Source: Nonomuraea sp. NEAU-A123
GTDB lineage: Bacteria > Actinomycetota > Actinomycetes > Streptosporangiales > Streptosporangiaceae
Direction of reading: 5' to 3'
NCBI RefSeq assembly: GCF_018603905.1
Contig: NZ_JAHFZZ010000034.1
Location: forward strand, 1 to 64,000
DNA length: 64,000 nucleotides
Under the pieces are notes generated by a model. That model was not told the origin of the DNA. It worked only from the letters and a program-made list of their open reading frames with translations, and did no database searches. Of the stretch, positions 41,274-49,572 are shown piece by piece. A program made the position numbers and the translations under genes. The number at the start of each line of letters is the position of its first letter. Within the stretch, counting starts at the first letter, position 1.

Positions 41274-41933
41274 ATGCCCCCGATCATCCGCCAGGGCGTC
41301 GTAAGCGACATTGGGCCGGCCGCCGACCTGATCGCCACCGCCTTCAACTCGCTGGATGCGGCGCGCTACCTGGTGCCGGACCCGGACGACGAAGGCCGCC
41401 GCCACCCAGTCATGGCCAGCCACTTTCGGCTCATCCTGGAGGACGCCCTGACGAAGGGCGTGATCGATGTCATCGACGATGGCCGCATCGGTGATGACAT
41501 CGATGTGCGGCTCGACCTTGGCCCCGTTCCTGCCGGGGTCGCGGTCTGGTTCGACCTCACCGACGGGCCGCTGCCGCAACTGGAGGACTACGACGACCGC
41601 CTGGCCGATGCCACCGGAGAACACGTTGACCGCTTCCGTGTGTTGGACGATCTGTTCGCCAAGCATCATCCAGCCGCGCCACACTACTACCTGGCGCTAC
41701 TCGCGGTACATCCGGGCTACCAGTGTCACGGGCTGGGCGGCGCCCTGGTGAACCACCATCTCACGCGGCGGCCTGACGCGGCCGTCTACCTCGAAGCGAG
41801 CAGCCTGCGTAGCGCGATGCTGTACGGGCGGCTCGGTTGGAGGCATCAGGGCGACCCGTTCCGGCTGCCAAATGGGGCGTTGTTCTACCCCATGTGGCTC
41901 TCCGCGCGAACCGATGACGAGGCGCTGCGGTAG
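41274..41933 (+). CDS. GNAT-family N-acetyltransferase
   Basis: 219 residues. The acetyl-CoA binding motif A is LALLAVHPGYQCHGLGGALV (R/QxxGxG/A as QCHGLGG), followed by AAVYLEASSLRSAMLYGRLG, the typical motif B. The N-terminal 120 residues are longer than in minimal GNATs. It lies directly after the permease, so it may act on the imported compound. The reading frame ends at a strong gene-free gap. Confidence 0.85.
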   Translation: MPPIIRQGVVSDIGPAADLIATAFNSLDAARYLVPDPDDEGRRHPVMASHFRLILEDALTKGVIDVIDDGRIGDDIDVRLDLGPVPAGVAVWFDLTDGPLPQLEDYDDRLADATGEHVDRFRVLDDLFAKHHPAAPHYYLALLAVHPGYQCHGLGGALVNHHLTRRPDAAVYLEASSLRSAMLYGRLGWRHQGDPFRLPNGALFYPMWLSARTDDEALR

Positions 41934-42165
41934 ACGTCGGCGCCTGCCGCGGCGGCGTGCGCGTACCCGCCGATCATACCTGAGGCTCGGGCAGGACCCC
42001 CCTCCGCCCCGCTCTGGCCACCCGATTCACGAGGACGTTCGGGATGGACCACATCATGCTCATCGTCCTGGGCTGGCGCCTACAACGCCCCGGAGAGCAG
42101 GACCAGCTTGACCAAGAGCGGTCCGGATACGTTGACCACGAGCCGGAACGACGACCTTCCCCCGC

Positions 42166-42270
42166 TGTGGGCTTGCGGGCCCCCGCGCAAGCCCACAGCA
42201 CCGCCCCGGCCGAGCTGGGCTGGGGCGACCGGCCGTGAGACGGCGTCCCTCTCCGCGCCGTCTCACGGCC
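42166..42270. terminator. Two strong hairpins between the GNAT and NYN genes
   Basis: The first hairpin pairs 42166-42177 with 42186-42197 (12 bp, perfect); the second pairs 42231-42245 with 42256-42270 (15 bp, perfect, 10-base loop). Together they give an unusually strong double stop in the gene-free interval 41934-42415. No T-tract follows. I see no convincing gene in the interval. Confidence 0.7.
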
Positions 42271-42415
42271 ACCCACATTCCATCGGCACGGCCCGCCACT
42301 CAAGCACGTGAGACCACATAACCCCCGGCAGTAAACGCTGCGGCTTGACGCAACCCGGCAGCGGTACCCACCCGAGCAGCCCAGCCCCTTCTCCCTCCTA
42401 TCCTCTGAAGGCTCG

Positions 42416-43360
42416 ATGACTACCTCCCCTCAGCGCCCTCTGCGGTTCGGCATCTACTACGACGGTGGCTGGTTCACCCAGCTATGGCGGCACATGGCCG
42501 GGCACTCCCCGTGGAAAGCCGGCCTGAATTTCGGCGGCGTACATGACCTGATGCGTTGGCACCTGCACCGCCAGTACAACCACCCGCTGGCCAGCGTCGT
42601 CCTGGCAGAGACGCATTACGTTCTGGGCCGCCTTCCTGAGAAGGCAGACGCGCAAACGGACGACAGCGGATGGGTCGGAACCCCCTGGGGATCCTCACCG
42701 ATGTGGGACCGCATCCTTAAGGAGGAGGGGATCGTCCGGCACGACACCGCCATGACCGCCACCAGTAAAGCCGGCAAGTCCCACGCTCAGATAGGCACCG
42801 ACGTCAAGCTAGCCCTGGTCACGCACATCACCGCGACCAGCGCCAAGCTGGACATCGTCGTTCTCATCGCCCCGTACGCTCACTTCGTTCCGCTCGTCTG
42901 GCATCTGCATCAGGCCGGAATCCAAGTCGTCGTCCCCAGCATCTACGAGCGGTACTCCACCGACACAGGCCACCGTGTTGAGCTCATCACCGAGCCTGCC
43001 TTGATACAAGCCGCTGACCACACACCCACATGGACCGACCTGATCACCGCCGGTCTGCAAAATGACTATCGACTCACCTATCCGTTCGTCGCAAAAGCTG
43101 GCGGCGGCCCCAACATCGGAACTGCACGACCCGAACTGGGATTCCGATACGGCACCGTCAACCGCTGGGATTCGGGCTCCCATTTCGGATTCATCACCGA
43201 AAACGACGGAACGCGCTGGTTTGTCAAGGTTGGCGAGGTCAAGGGTGGCTTCCCGCTACGCAAGGGGCAACCCGTCCAATTCCGCGGTGAGCCGTATCCC
43301 GCCCCCGGCAGGGACTACCCCCGTGTCCGCATCTGCTGGGCTTATGACGTGGACGCATGA
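42416..43360 (+). CDS. NYN-domain (PIN-like) ribonuclease fused to a cold-shock domain
   Basis: 314 residues. The N-terminal NYN/LabA-like PIN domain has FGIYYDGGWFTQLWRH with the first catalytic Asp, TDVKLALVTHITATSAKL with the second, and LDIVVLIAPYAHF. The C-terminal 75 residues are a cold-shock/OB domain: FRYGTVNRWDSGSHFGFITE, then DGTRWFVKVGEVKGG, with RNP1-like GFITE and an F/W pair. The fusion predicts a metal-dependent RNase that recognises single-stranded RNA. Such nucleases act in RNA decay or defence; which one here is not visible. The ATG is preceded by GAAGG. Confidence 0.82.
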   Translation: MTTSPQRPLRFGIYYDGGWFTQLWRHMAGHSPWKAGLNFGGVHDLMRWHLHRQYNHPLASVVLAETHYVLGRLPEKADAQTDDSGWVGTPWGSSPMWDRILKEEGIVRHDTAMTATSKAGKSHAQIGTDVKLALVTHITATSAKLDIVVLIAPYAHFVPLVWHLHQAGIQVVVPSIYERYSTDTGHRVELITEPALIQAADHTPTWTDLITAGLQNDYRLTYPFVAKAGGGPNIGTARPELGFRYGTVNRWDSGSHFGFITENDGTRWFVKVGEVKGGFPLRKGQPVQFRGEPYPAPGRDYPRVRICWAYDVDA

Positions 43361-43445
43361 GAGCCGCTCACGACATGGCGGCCGACCAGCTCATCCTGCC
43401 CTCCAGCCAACACCGGACAACTCTCGGCACGCTTAGGACCCAGCG

Positions 43446-43628
43446 ATGTTCCCCCCTCCCGCGCCCGATGGCGGCTTCTACGGGCTGCTCCCAAACCTCG
43501 AGAACGCCGAACTACGCCCGGTCTGGAGGCGGTTAGGGCGGCTGATCCGGGCACTGCTGCCACGCCCGCCGAAAGCGTCACCGCTGGGGAGAGCCCGGCC
43601 CTGCACGTCCATTCGGAGACTGAAGTGA
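43446..43628 (+). CDS. Possible 60-residue protein leading the methyltransferase operon
   Basis: A short ORF from ATG 43446 whose stop overlaps the GTG of the methyltransferase (GTGA), the same coupling used between other genes in this operon. The protein is basic and Pro-rich (GFYGLLPNLENAELRPVWRR), ending in an Arg/Lys tail. AGGA lies about seven bases upstream. No family is recognised. The coupling is the main evidence. Confidence 0.4.
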   Translation: MFPPPAPDGGFYGLLPNLENAELRPVWRRLGRLIRALLPRPPKASPLGRARPCTSIRRLK

Positions 43629-44416
43629 TCAAAAACGGGATCTCGGCGTTCGTCCACGAACGCCGTTGCAATGACACGCACGCAGCCGAGCCCTACAGCG
43701 GGCTGGCCGACGACTACCACACGCTGCTCGGCGACTTGGCCGAACACACCTGGCGCGTCGGCGTCCTGCCCGAAGCCGCGCAGATCCGGCCGCGCCGGTC
43801 CGCGGTGGTCGTCGATCTCGGGGCCGGGACCGGTATCGGCGGACGGCTGCTCGCCACTCACATGCCGTCGCTCACACGCATCGGCGTGGACCGGTCCCCG
43901 GCGATGCTCGCCCTGGCCACCAACGCCTACGATCGCACACTGCTCGCCCCCATCGAGGCTCTGCCGCTGGGCGAGGAGTCGGCCGACCTGATGCTGTCCG
44001 GCTTCGACACCCTCAACTACCTGCCCATCCCCGTGCTGGGCCAATGCCTGCGCGAGGTCTGGCGCTGCCTGCGACCTGGCGGCTGGCTGATCGCCGACTT
44101 GTCCTCTCCTCACCTGCTGCGCCGCCACTGGCGCGACCACAGCGAGGTGCAGGAACTCAGAGACGGCACCGTGCACTGGCATCACCGCTACGAACCCGCG
44201 ATGGACCGGTGCGTCAGCGTCGTCGAACGCAGAGACGCCGCCAACACGACCTGCTGGACAGAAACCCACATCCAGTACGCGGTGGACGCCGACCAGCTAC
44301 AAGAGCTGGCCGCCGCGGCAGGCATGCATGTGGAACGTGTCCGCGACCTGGAGCGCGACCACTACAGCCCCTCCGCGTTCACCCACGTGTGGACGCTGCA
44401 GAAGAAGGCGAGGTAG
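43625..44416 (+). CDS. Class I SAM-dependent methyltransferase
   Basis: 263 residues. The SAM-binding motif I is VVVDLGAGTGIGGRLLATHM, motif II has an acidic residue in RIGVDRSPAMLALA, and motif IV is ESADLMLSGFDTLNYLP. LREVWRCLRPGGWLIADLSS is the post-IV motif. Beta strands after it (HVERVRDLERDHYSPSA) close the fold. It is likely a small-molecule methyltransferase. It is coupled to the small ORF before it and ends two bases before the next start. Substrate unknown. Confidence 0.85.
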   Translation: MIKNGISAFVHERRCNDTHAAEPYSGLADDYHTLLGDLAEHTWRVGVLPEAAQIRPRRSAVVVDLGAGTGIGGRLLATHMPSLTRIGVDRSPAMLALATNAYDRTLLAPIEALPLGEESADLMLSGFDTLNYLPIPVLGQCLREVWRCLRPGGWLIADLSSPHLLRRHWRDHSEVQELRDGTVHWHHRYEPAMDRCVSVVERRDAANTTCWTETHIQYAVDADQLQELAAAAGMHVERVRDLERDHYSPSAFTHVWTLQKKAR

Positions 44417-44418
44417 GC

Positions 44419-45393
44419 ATGTCGCACCTGGCCACCGTGTCCCGCGCGTTGCGCCACCGCTTCGGCGCCGACGTACGCCCGATCACCCTGGCAACCCTGA
44501 ACCGTGTGGACCTCCTGCCGACCTATCTGCAGGCCGGTGCCGACGTGCATGGCAGCCATAGCCTGTTCTACTGGCTGCGTGCCCGTGGCCGCGGGCACGT
44601 CGTGAGCCGCGACAACGCTGCGATGGGCCTGGCCTGGCGCGACGACGTGAAACAGCTAATCGCCATCCGCCCGGTCGGCCCTCTTGAAGCCGTGATGCGA
44701 CTCCTCGACGCGGCTGCCCAGTCGGTCAACGACCGGGCGGGGCCACCTCTGGTCGTCCGATACTGCTCACCAGCCGTCGCCGAGCACCTCCGCGACCAGG
44801 GGTGGACGGAGATGAGCAGTCCCTGGCACGCCGACGCGCCGGCCGACGACGAAACACACCCCGAAGTGATCGTCACCGCTCCTGCCGTCGAGATGCCCGG
44901 CGGCCGCAAGTACAAGCCGCTGCGGGAGGCCGTGTTCCTGCACGCCCCTCACTGTCAATACACCGCCCGGCCCGCACCGCTCGGCATCGGCGAGACCACG
45001 CTCATCCACGCCGAAGCGGCGCGAGCCGACGACTACGATCAGCACGAGCTCGGGTTCAACGACGCCGTCGCGGCCAGCCTGGCGTCCCACCACCACGATG
45101 GGCTCACCTACCACTATCTGACCCGCCGAGATCGGCTGGCCGCCTTCGCGATCACCGCCGACATCACCGGCATCGCCCACGGCTACTATCTGGCAGCCCG
45201 TAGCGAACCTCGGCTGGTCACCTACTTCCTGTGGCTGATCTATCTTCAGCAGCGCCGCGCCGGCGCCTCAGCGCTGAACCTTGGCGGTTCGGAAATCCGG
45301 TCGCTGTTCGAGTTCAAGACGCGCACCTTCCCGGACCACATACAGCAGCGCACCTGCCTGCTGCAAAGTCCCCACGCCCCCACTGACAGGTGA
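44419..45393 (+). CDS. GNAT-fold protein, DUF2156-like
   Basis: 324 residues. The C-terminal half has the DUF2156-like acyltransferase signature NLGGSEIRSLFEFKTRTFPD and WLIYLQQRRAGASALNLGG. N-terminal half has GNAT-like strands (LIAIRPVGPLEAVMRLLDAA, VRYCSPAVAEHLRDQGWTE). Members of this fold transfer aminoacyl or acyl groups; the substrate is not visible. The gene follows the methyltransferase after two bases and is followed by the dioxygenase three bases later, clearly one operon. Confidence 0.7.
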   Translation: MSHLATVSRALRHRFGADVRPITLATLNRVDLLPTYLQAGADVHGSHSLFYWLRARGRGHVVSRDNAAMGLAWRDDVKQLIAIRPVGPLEAVMRLLDAAAQSVNDRAGPPLVVRYCSPAVAEHLRDQGWTEMSSPWHADAPADDETHPEVIVTAPAVEMPGGRKYKPLREAVFLHAPHCQYTARPAPLGIGETTLIHAEAARADDYDQHELGFNDAVAASLASHHHDGLTYHYLTRRDRLAAFAITADITGIAHGYYLAARSEPRLVTYFLWLIYLQQRRAGASALNLGGSEIRSLFEFKTRTFPDHIQQRTCLLQSPHAPTDR

Positions 45394-45395
45394 AC

Positions 45396-46238
45396 ATGAC
45401 CATCAACTTCGTCATCCACAACGCCGACGTCGTGCTCCGCGAACGCACCTGTACCACCATGCTCACCCCGCAGGAAGAGAACGTGTTCGTCGACCAAGGC
45501 GTAGTCGTCCCTGCCAACCGCATGCCCGACGACACGATCGACCTGCTGCGTGATGCGATCGACCTCCAGGTGGCCGAACACTTCCCCTCCGCCGAGGACA
45601 GAACCTACGACGCGGAGTTCTCCGGCCAGTACGTCCGGGACCCGCACAAGCAGGACCCGCAGATCGCCATGATCCCGTTGCTGTCCTTCGGCCTGGCCGA
45701 CACTGTCCGCTGTCTGCTCGGCCCTCGGATCGTGCTGCGTAACTCGAACGTGCGCGTCACCCACCCACGCACCGGGGATGGGACCGTGTGGCACACCGAC
45801 TATCGGCCCCACACCTCACCAGCGTCACGGCTGGCATCAGCGCCGACCGTGATCACCTGCCTGATCTACCTCGACGCGGCGGACGAGCAGACAGGGCCGC
45901 TGCTGGTGGTGCCGGGCAGTCACAACCGTCTCGACCAGCCGCCGGCCACCGACGACCCCCTCGACGACCAGGTCATGATCCAGGTTCAGCCTGGCCAAGT
46001 CGTGCTGATGAACGCCGCCATGTGGCACCGCGGCGGCGCCAACCACAGCGAGCGGACCACGCGCCGCCTGCTCACTCTGCAACTGTCGTCAATCTTCATG
46101 CCAGAGTTCAACTTCGAACCCAGCCTCCCCTCAGCCGCCTACCAGCGGCTACTCGAACAGGCTCGATCGAGCGAGGACGAGCCGTTGCTGGAACTGCTCG
46201 GCCACGGCGGGCTCAATCCGACCAGCGCCCGCTACTGA
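45396..46238 (+). CDS. Phytanoyl-CoA dioxygenase (PhyH)-family Fe(II)/2-oxoglutarate oxygenase
   Basis: 280 residues. The iron facial triad is seen as WHTDYRPHT (HxD) and the distal His in NAAMWHRGGANHSERTTRR, which also holds the Arg for 2-oxoglutarate. LIYLDAADEQTGPLLVVPGS is a further hallmark. The family hydroxylates small molecules, often in natural-product pathways. ATG 45396 is preferred over GTG 45390, which overlaps the previous stop. Together with methyltransferase and SHMT genes it suggests hydroxylation of an amino-acid-like compound. Confidence 0.87.
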   Translation: MTINFVIHNADVVLRERTCTTMLTPQEENVFVDQGVVVPANRMPDDTIDLLRDAIDLQVAEHFPSAEDRTYDAEFSGQYVRDPHKQDPQIAMIPLLSFGLADTVRCLLGPRIVLRNSNVRVTHPRTGDGTVWHTDYRPHTSPASRLASAPTVITCLIYLDAADEQTGPLLVVPGSHNRLDQPPATDDPLDDQVMIQVQPGQVVLMNAAMWHRGGANHSERTTRRLLTLQLSSIFMPEFNFEPSLPSAAYQRLLEQARSSEDEPLLELLGHGGLNPTSARY

Positions 46239-46257
46239 CCACGCCGCAGGAGGACAG

Positions 46258-46563
46258 ATGATCCTTTACCGCGTGGCCGTCACCGTTGACCCTCGCCATC
46301 TGGAGCGCGCTCGCCGCATGTTCGCCGCGTTGGCCGAAGCAAGCCGTCGAATCCCCGGAGTCATCAACTTCGACATCCTGCAAGACCCCGACGACCCGCA
46401 CCGGTTCGTGTCGATCGAGGTCTACGCCGATGAGGATGCTGTGGACCGCCAGGGCAAGCTGCCCCAGCTCCACGCGGTGATGGCGGCGTTCCCCACAGTG
46501 CTGAGCGCCGGACCCGAGGGAAGAAAGTTCGTCGTGTCAGACAGTGAGCCGTGGCCGTCATGA
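46258..46563 (+). CDS. Antibiotic biosynthesis monooxygenase (ABM)-domain protein
   Basis: 101 residues, one ABM dimeric alpha-beta barrel (YRVAVTVDPRHLERARRMFA, GVINFDILQDPDDPHRFVSI, EVYADEDAVDRQGKLPQLHA). AGGAGG lies six bases before the ATG. Such small proteins are cofactor-free monooxygenases or merely stabilising folds. Its stop overlaps a possible start of the SHMT gene (ATGA), which argues for co-translation. Confidence 0.85.
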   Translation: MILYRVAVTVDPRHLERARRMFAALAEASRRIPGVINFDILQDPDDPHRFVSIEVYADEDAVDRQGKLPQLHAVMAAFPTVLSAGPEGRKFVVSDSEPWPS

Positions 46564-46646
46564 CGATCTGCCCGCATGGCAGCGCCATGACCACGGAGTG
46601 TGAAAGCCTGGCTGCTGTTCTTCACCCATACCTCGGAGACACGATC

Positions 46647-48092
46647 ATGGCCCTGCCTGCTGAGCCCGCCGACTCGCTCGCCTTCGCCGCCGCGCTGGAC
46701 CTCATCACGAAAGTCGAACCGCGCGTCGCCGAAGCGATCCGGCAAGAACTCCAGGACCAGCGTGAAAGCCTCAAGCTGATCGCCAGCGAGAACTACGCCT
46801 CGCCCGCCGTGCTGGCAGCGATGGGGAACTGGCTGAGCGACAAGTACGCCGAAGGCACCATCGGCCGCCGCTTCTACGCGGGATGCCGCAACGTCGACAC
46901 CGTCGAGCGCATCGCCGCCGAGCACGCCACGGCCCTGTTCGGCGCAGCCCACGCCTACGTGCAGCCGCATTCGGGCATCGACGCCAACCTCGTGGCGTTC
47001 TGGGCGGTGCTCGCCCAACGGGTGGAGGCTCCGGCCCTGGCGCGTGCGCAAGCCCGTCACGTCAACGACTTGTCCGACAGCGATTGGGAAGAACTGCGCC
47101 GCGACCTGGGTAATCAGCGGATGCTGGGCATGAGCCTCGACGCCGGAGGCCATCTGACCCACGGCTTCCGGCCCAACATCTCTGGCAAGATGTTCCACCA
47201 GGCAAGCTACGGAACCGACCCGGCCACCGGCCTGCTCGACTACGACCACGTCCGCGCCAAGGCCCGCGAGTTTCGGCCGCTCGTCCTCATCGCGGGCTAC
47301 TCCGCCTACCCCAGGAAGATCAACTTCCGGATTATGCGGGAGATCGCCGACGAGGTCGGAGCCACCCTCATGGTGGACATGGCCCACTTCGCCGGCCTCG
47401 TGGCCGGGAAGGTCTTCACCGGCGACTTCGACCCCATCCCGCACGCCCACATCGTCACGACCACGACCCACAAGACCCTTCGCGGCCCACGCGGCGGGAT
47501 GGTGCTGTGCCAGCCCGAGCTGGCCGACCAGGTCGATCGCGGCTGCCCGATGGTGCTCGGCGGGCCGCTCCCGCACGTCATGGCCGCCAAAGCGGTCGCC
47601 CTGGCCGAAGCACGCACGCCCGACTTCGCCCGCTACGCCGAGGCCGTCGTCGCCAACGCCCAGGCGCTCGCCGAGGGCCTGCGACGACGGGACGTCACCC
47701 TGGTCACCGGCGGCACCGACAACCACCTCGTCCTGCTCGACGTCTCCACATTCGGGCTGACCGGACGGCAAGCCGAAGCCGCCCTGCTCGACGCGGGCGT
47801 GGTCACCAACCGCAACGCCATCCCGCGCGACCCCGCCGGCGCCTGGTACACCTCCGGCATCCGTCTCGGCACTCCCGCCCTGACCACCCGAGGCCTCAAC
47901 CTGGCCGACATGGACCGCATCGCCCACCTGATCCACACGGTGCTGGCCAGCACCCAGCCCGCCACCACGCCTGACGGCAAAGCCTCGCCGGCCAAATACA
48001 CCTTGGACGCCAAGGTCCGCGACCAGGTCAGAGAGGAGGCAGCCGACCTGATGACTGGGTATCCGCTCTACCCGGCGATCCACCTGGGATGA
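46647..48092 (+). CDS. glyA: Serine hydroxymethyltransferase paralog
   Basis: 481 residues. The PLP lysine is in IVTTTTHKTLRGPRGGMVLC, and SENYASPAVLAAMGNWLSDK, HVQPHSG-like YVQPHSGIDANLVAFWAV and SYGTDPATGLLDYD are the SHMT fold markers. It also has a roughly 25-residue insertion (ALARAQARHVNDLSDSDWEE) before the active site compared with housekeeping GlyA. ATG 46647 has GGAG upstream; the frame is open to 46551, and ATG 46560 overlaps the ABM stop, giving a possible 29-residue N-terminal extension. Expected activity is reversible serine/glycine conversion with THF, or aldol chemistry on other beta-hydroxy amino acids. Confidence 0.87.
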   Translation: MALPAEPADSLAFAAALDLITKVEPRVAEAIRQELQDQRESLKLIASENYASPAVLAAMGNWLSDKYAEGTIGRRFYAGCRNVDTVERIAAEHATALFGAAHAYVQPHSGIDANLVAFWAVLAQRVEAPALARAQARHVNDLSDSDWEELRRDLGNQRMLGMSLDAGGHLTHGFRPNISGKMFHQASYGTDPATGLLDYDHVRAKAREFRPLVLIAGYSAYPRKINFRIMREIADEVGATLMVDMAHFAGLVAGKVFTGDFDPIPHAHIVTTTTHKTLRGPRGGMVLCQPELADQVDRGCPMVLGGPLPHVMAAKAVALAEARTPDFARYAEAVVANAQALAEGLRRRDVTLVTGGTDNHLVLLDVSTFGLTGRQAEAALLDAGVVTNRNAIPRDPAGAWYTSGIRLGTPALTTRGLNLADMDRIAHLIHTVLASTQPATTPDGKASPAKYTLDAKVRDQVREEAADLMTGYPLYPAIHLG

Positions 48093-48377
48093 TCCAGGCG
48101 GTTGGGGAGCGGCATCCGGCCAGGAGCGACCGGGCTCCCACGTATCGACCGTCCACGCCCACCACGCCGCCACCACAGTGGCGTGGTGGCGACATGCCCG
48201 CCCGCTCTCCGCATCACGGCCTCCACGAAAGCGGGAGCGGTTCCAATGTCCGGTAGATGCCCGGTTGCTGCCCTGGTCCGGGTCCTTACCGGAGGCGAAA
48301 CTTAAGTCAGCCCGGCTTTCGGGTCAACACAGGCCGGACATGAGTCTGCGCTGTGAGATCGGAAGAGGGAGACGACC

Positions 48378-48731
48378 ATGCGAACGAAAATCATGCGGAT
48401 TGGGCAAGTGACCATCGCTACCGCCGCGACGGTCATAGCTATGACCGCACCTGCAGAAGCACACTCGTTTAGAGTGGGAAACGAGATGGGCTTCGCAGAG
48501 ATCAACTCCAACCACACGACCCTGACTGTCTGCAGAGTGCTCGGAAGCTGGCCCGATTCAGACGTCTGGGGCTCGGTTAGGTACAGCGGCGGCACTATCA
48601 TCCGTTATGATGCGCCCACGGTCAGCGGCTTGTGTTACCCCCACTCCCTAAGGGCCAACCCCACCGATGTCAGGTACTGCTGGCGGCCTTCAGGGGGAAG
48701 CAACCAATGTACGGCGTGGAGGGGCGAGTGA
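48378..48731 (+). CDS. Small secreted cysteine-containing protein
   Basis: 117 residues. A Sec signal peptide (ATAATVIAMTAPAEAHS) leaves a mature protein of about 85 residues with four Cys (TVCRV, SGLCYP, RYCWR, NQCTAW), spaced for two disulfides. ATG 48378 has GGGAG upstream. No family is recognised; aromatic and Ser-rich strands suggest a small beta fold. Downstream hairpin 48852-48884 separates it from the phage lysis genes. Confidence 0.65.
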   Translation: MRTKIMRIGQVTIATAATVIAMTAPAEAHSFRVGNEMGFAEINSNHTTLTVCRVLGSWPDSDVWGSVRYSGGTIIRYDAPTVSGLCYPHSLRANPTDVRYCWRPSGGSNQCTAWRGE

Positions 48732-48851
48732 CCTCTCCTGCAGTTTCTGTCCTTCTTGGTCCATGAGGTTGCGGACCTTGACCGGTTGCGCCACCTTGCC
48801 TCCGGGCCACCGGTCAAACATGGTCAGGACTAGCTGCGCAAACACGAAAAG

Positions 48852-48884
48852 CGCCCCGCTCCTCCACAAGGGAGAAGCGGGGCG
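48852..48884. terminator. Bidirectional hairpin between the secreted protein and holin genes
   Basis: CGCCCCGCT (48852-48860) pairs with AGCGGGGCG (48876-48884), with an inner CTCC/GGAG stem. It stands between convergent genes and marks the left limit of the phage region. Confidence 0.75.
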
Positions 48885-48904
48885 TACCCGTTTCGATTGA
48901 CGGC

Positions 48905-49165
48905 TTACCGCTGCGAGTCAGGCAGGTCCGGCCGCGGCGTGTGCCGGGCCTTGAACCCAGCAAGGGCCGCCAGCGCAGTGGGCACCAGCGGCAGCGTGAT
49001 CGCCTCCACCCAGTCGGGCAGGAAAGCGATCATCGACGCGTCGGCAGAGACTGCCTGCAGCACCGCCATACCGGCGACACCAGCGAGGTAGGACGCCAGG
49101 CCCATAGCCTTAACCTTGGTCTCGACGGGCGGCTTGGAGTAGGTGACCTGGGGATCTGCGTGCAT
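48905..49165 (-). CDS. Phage holin-like membrane protein
   Basis: 86 residues with two TM helices (GLASYLAGVAGMAVLQAVSA, VEAITLPLVPTALAALAGF) and a basic hydrophilic C-terminus (ARHTPRPD). Position after the amidase and size fit holins of actinophages. GGAGG lies seven bases before the ATG. It would open the membrane for the endolysin. Confidence 0.72.
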   Translation of the reverse strand: MHADPQVTYSKPPVETKVKAMGLASYLAGVAGMAVLQAVSADASMIAFLPDWVEAITLPLVPTALAALAGFKARHTPRPDLPDSQR

Positions 49166-49219
49166 ATGCCCCTCCTTCGGGACAGCCCGCCACCTCGGCG
49201 GGAAGTTTCAACGGAAAGA

Positions 49220-49522
49220 TCAGGCGCGGGGCGGCCACGACCATTGGCCGTGGTCCGTGCCCTCGGACCGCGACGTCGCCCAGTAGCTGTGGTTGCCGTC
49301 CAGGAACACCTGGAGGTTCACGGCCGTCCCGGCGCCCTCGAAGGTGCGCGTGATGATCGCCGGGAAGACGTCGCCGAGCTTGACAGGGGAACGGACGACG
49401 CCCTGGCCTCCGAACGACTGCATCGACTCTAGGTTGATCATGCTGACGTCATGGCCGGACAGCTTGTAGTGAACGATCCGGCCGATCGTCGGCGTCGGAG
49501 TCGTCTCGGTAGGGGTGGACAC
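49220..49522 (-). CDS. Small phage late protein of unknown function
   Basis: 100 residues, soluble, with a Thr/Pro-rich N-terminus (PTETTPTPTIGRIVHYKLS) and a beta-rich rest (FLDGNHSYWATSRSEGTDHG). GTG start with AAGGAGG upstream. It lies between lysin and holin genes, where actinophages often carry small proteins of this kind; no function is known to me. Confidence 0.6.
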   Translation of the reverse strand: MSTPTETTPTPTIGRIVHYKLSGHDVSMINLESMQSFGGQGVVRSPVKLGDVFPAIITRTFEGAGTAVNLQVFLDGNHSYWATSRSEGTDHGQWSWPPRA

Positions 49523-49550
49523 GGGGTGGCCTCCTTAGAAAGGATTCAGG

Positions 49551-49572
49551 CTGATAGCGGGACCGCTATCAG
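49551..49572 (-). terminator. Hairpin overlapping the amidase stop codon
   Basis: CTGATAGCGG (49551-49560) and CCGCTATCAG (49563-49572) form a perfect 10-bp repeat around GA. It overlaps the amidase stop and may be an attenuator between lysin and the small gene/holin pair. Confidence 0.55.

Noticed and set aside
42044..42238. 64-codon plus-strand ORF in the GNAT-NYN gap
   Set aside because: Starts plausibly (MDHIMLIVLGWRL) but runs through one of the hairpins and has no relative I know; insufficient support.
46551..46646. N-terminal extension of the SHMT (starts at 46551, 46560 or 46587)
   Set aside because: ATG 46560 overlaps the upstream stop and could be real, but ATG 46647 has a GGAG at the right distance and matches where SHMT proteins begin. 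Kept as an alternative only.
46422..48176. 584-codon minus-strand frame opposite the SHMT gene
   Set aside because: Antisense to an unmistakable SHMT; no family signature.
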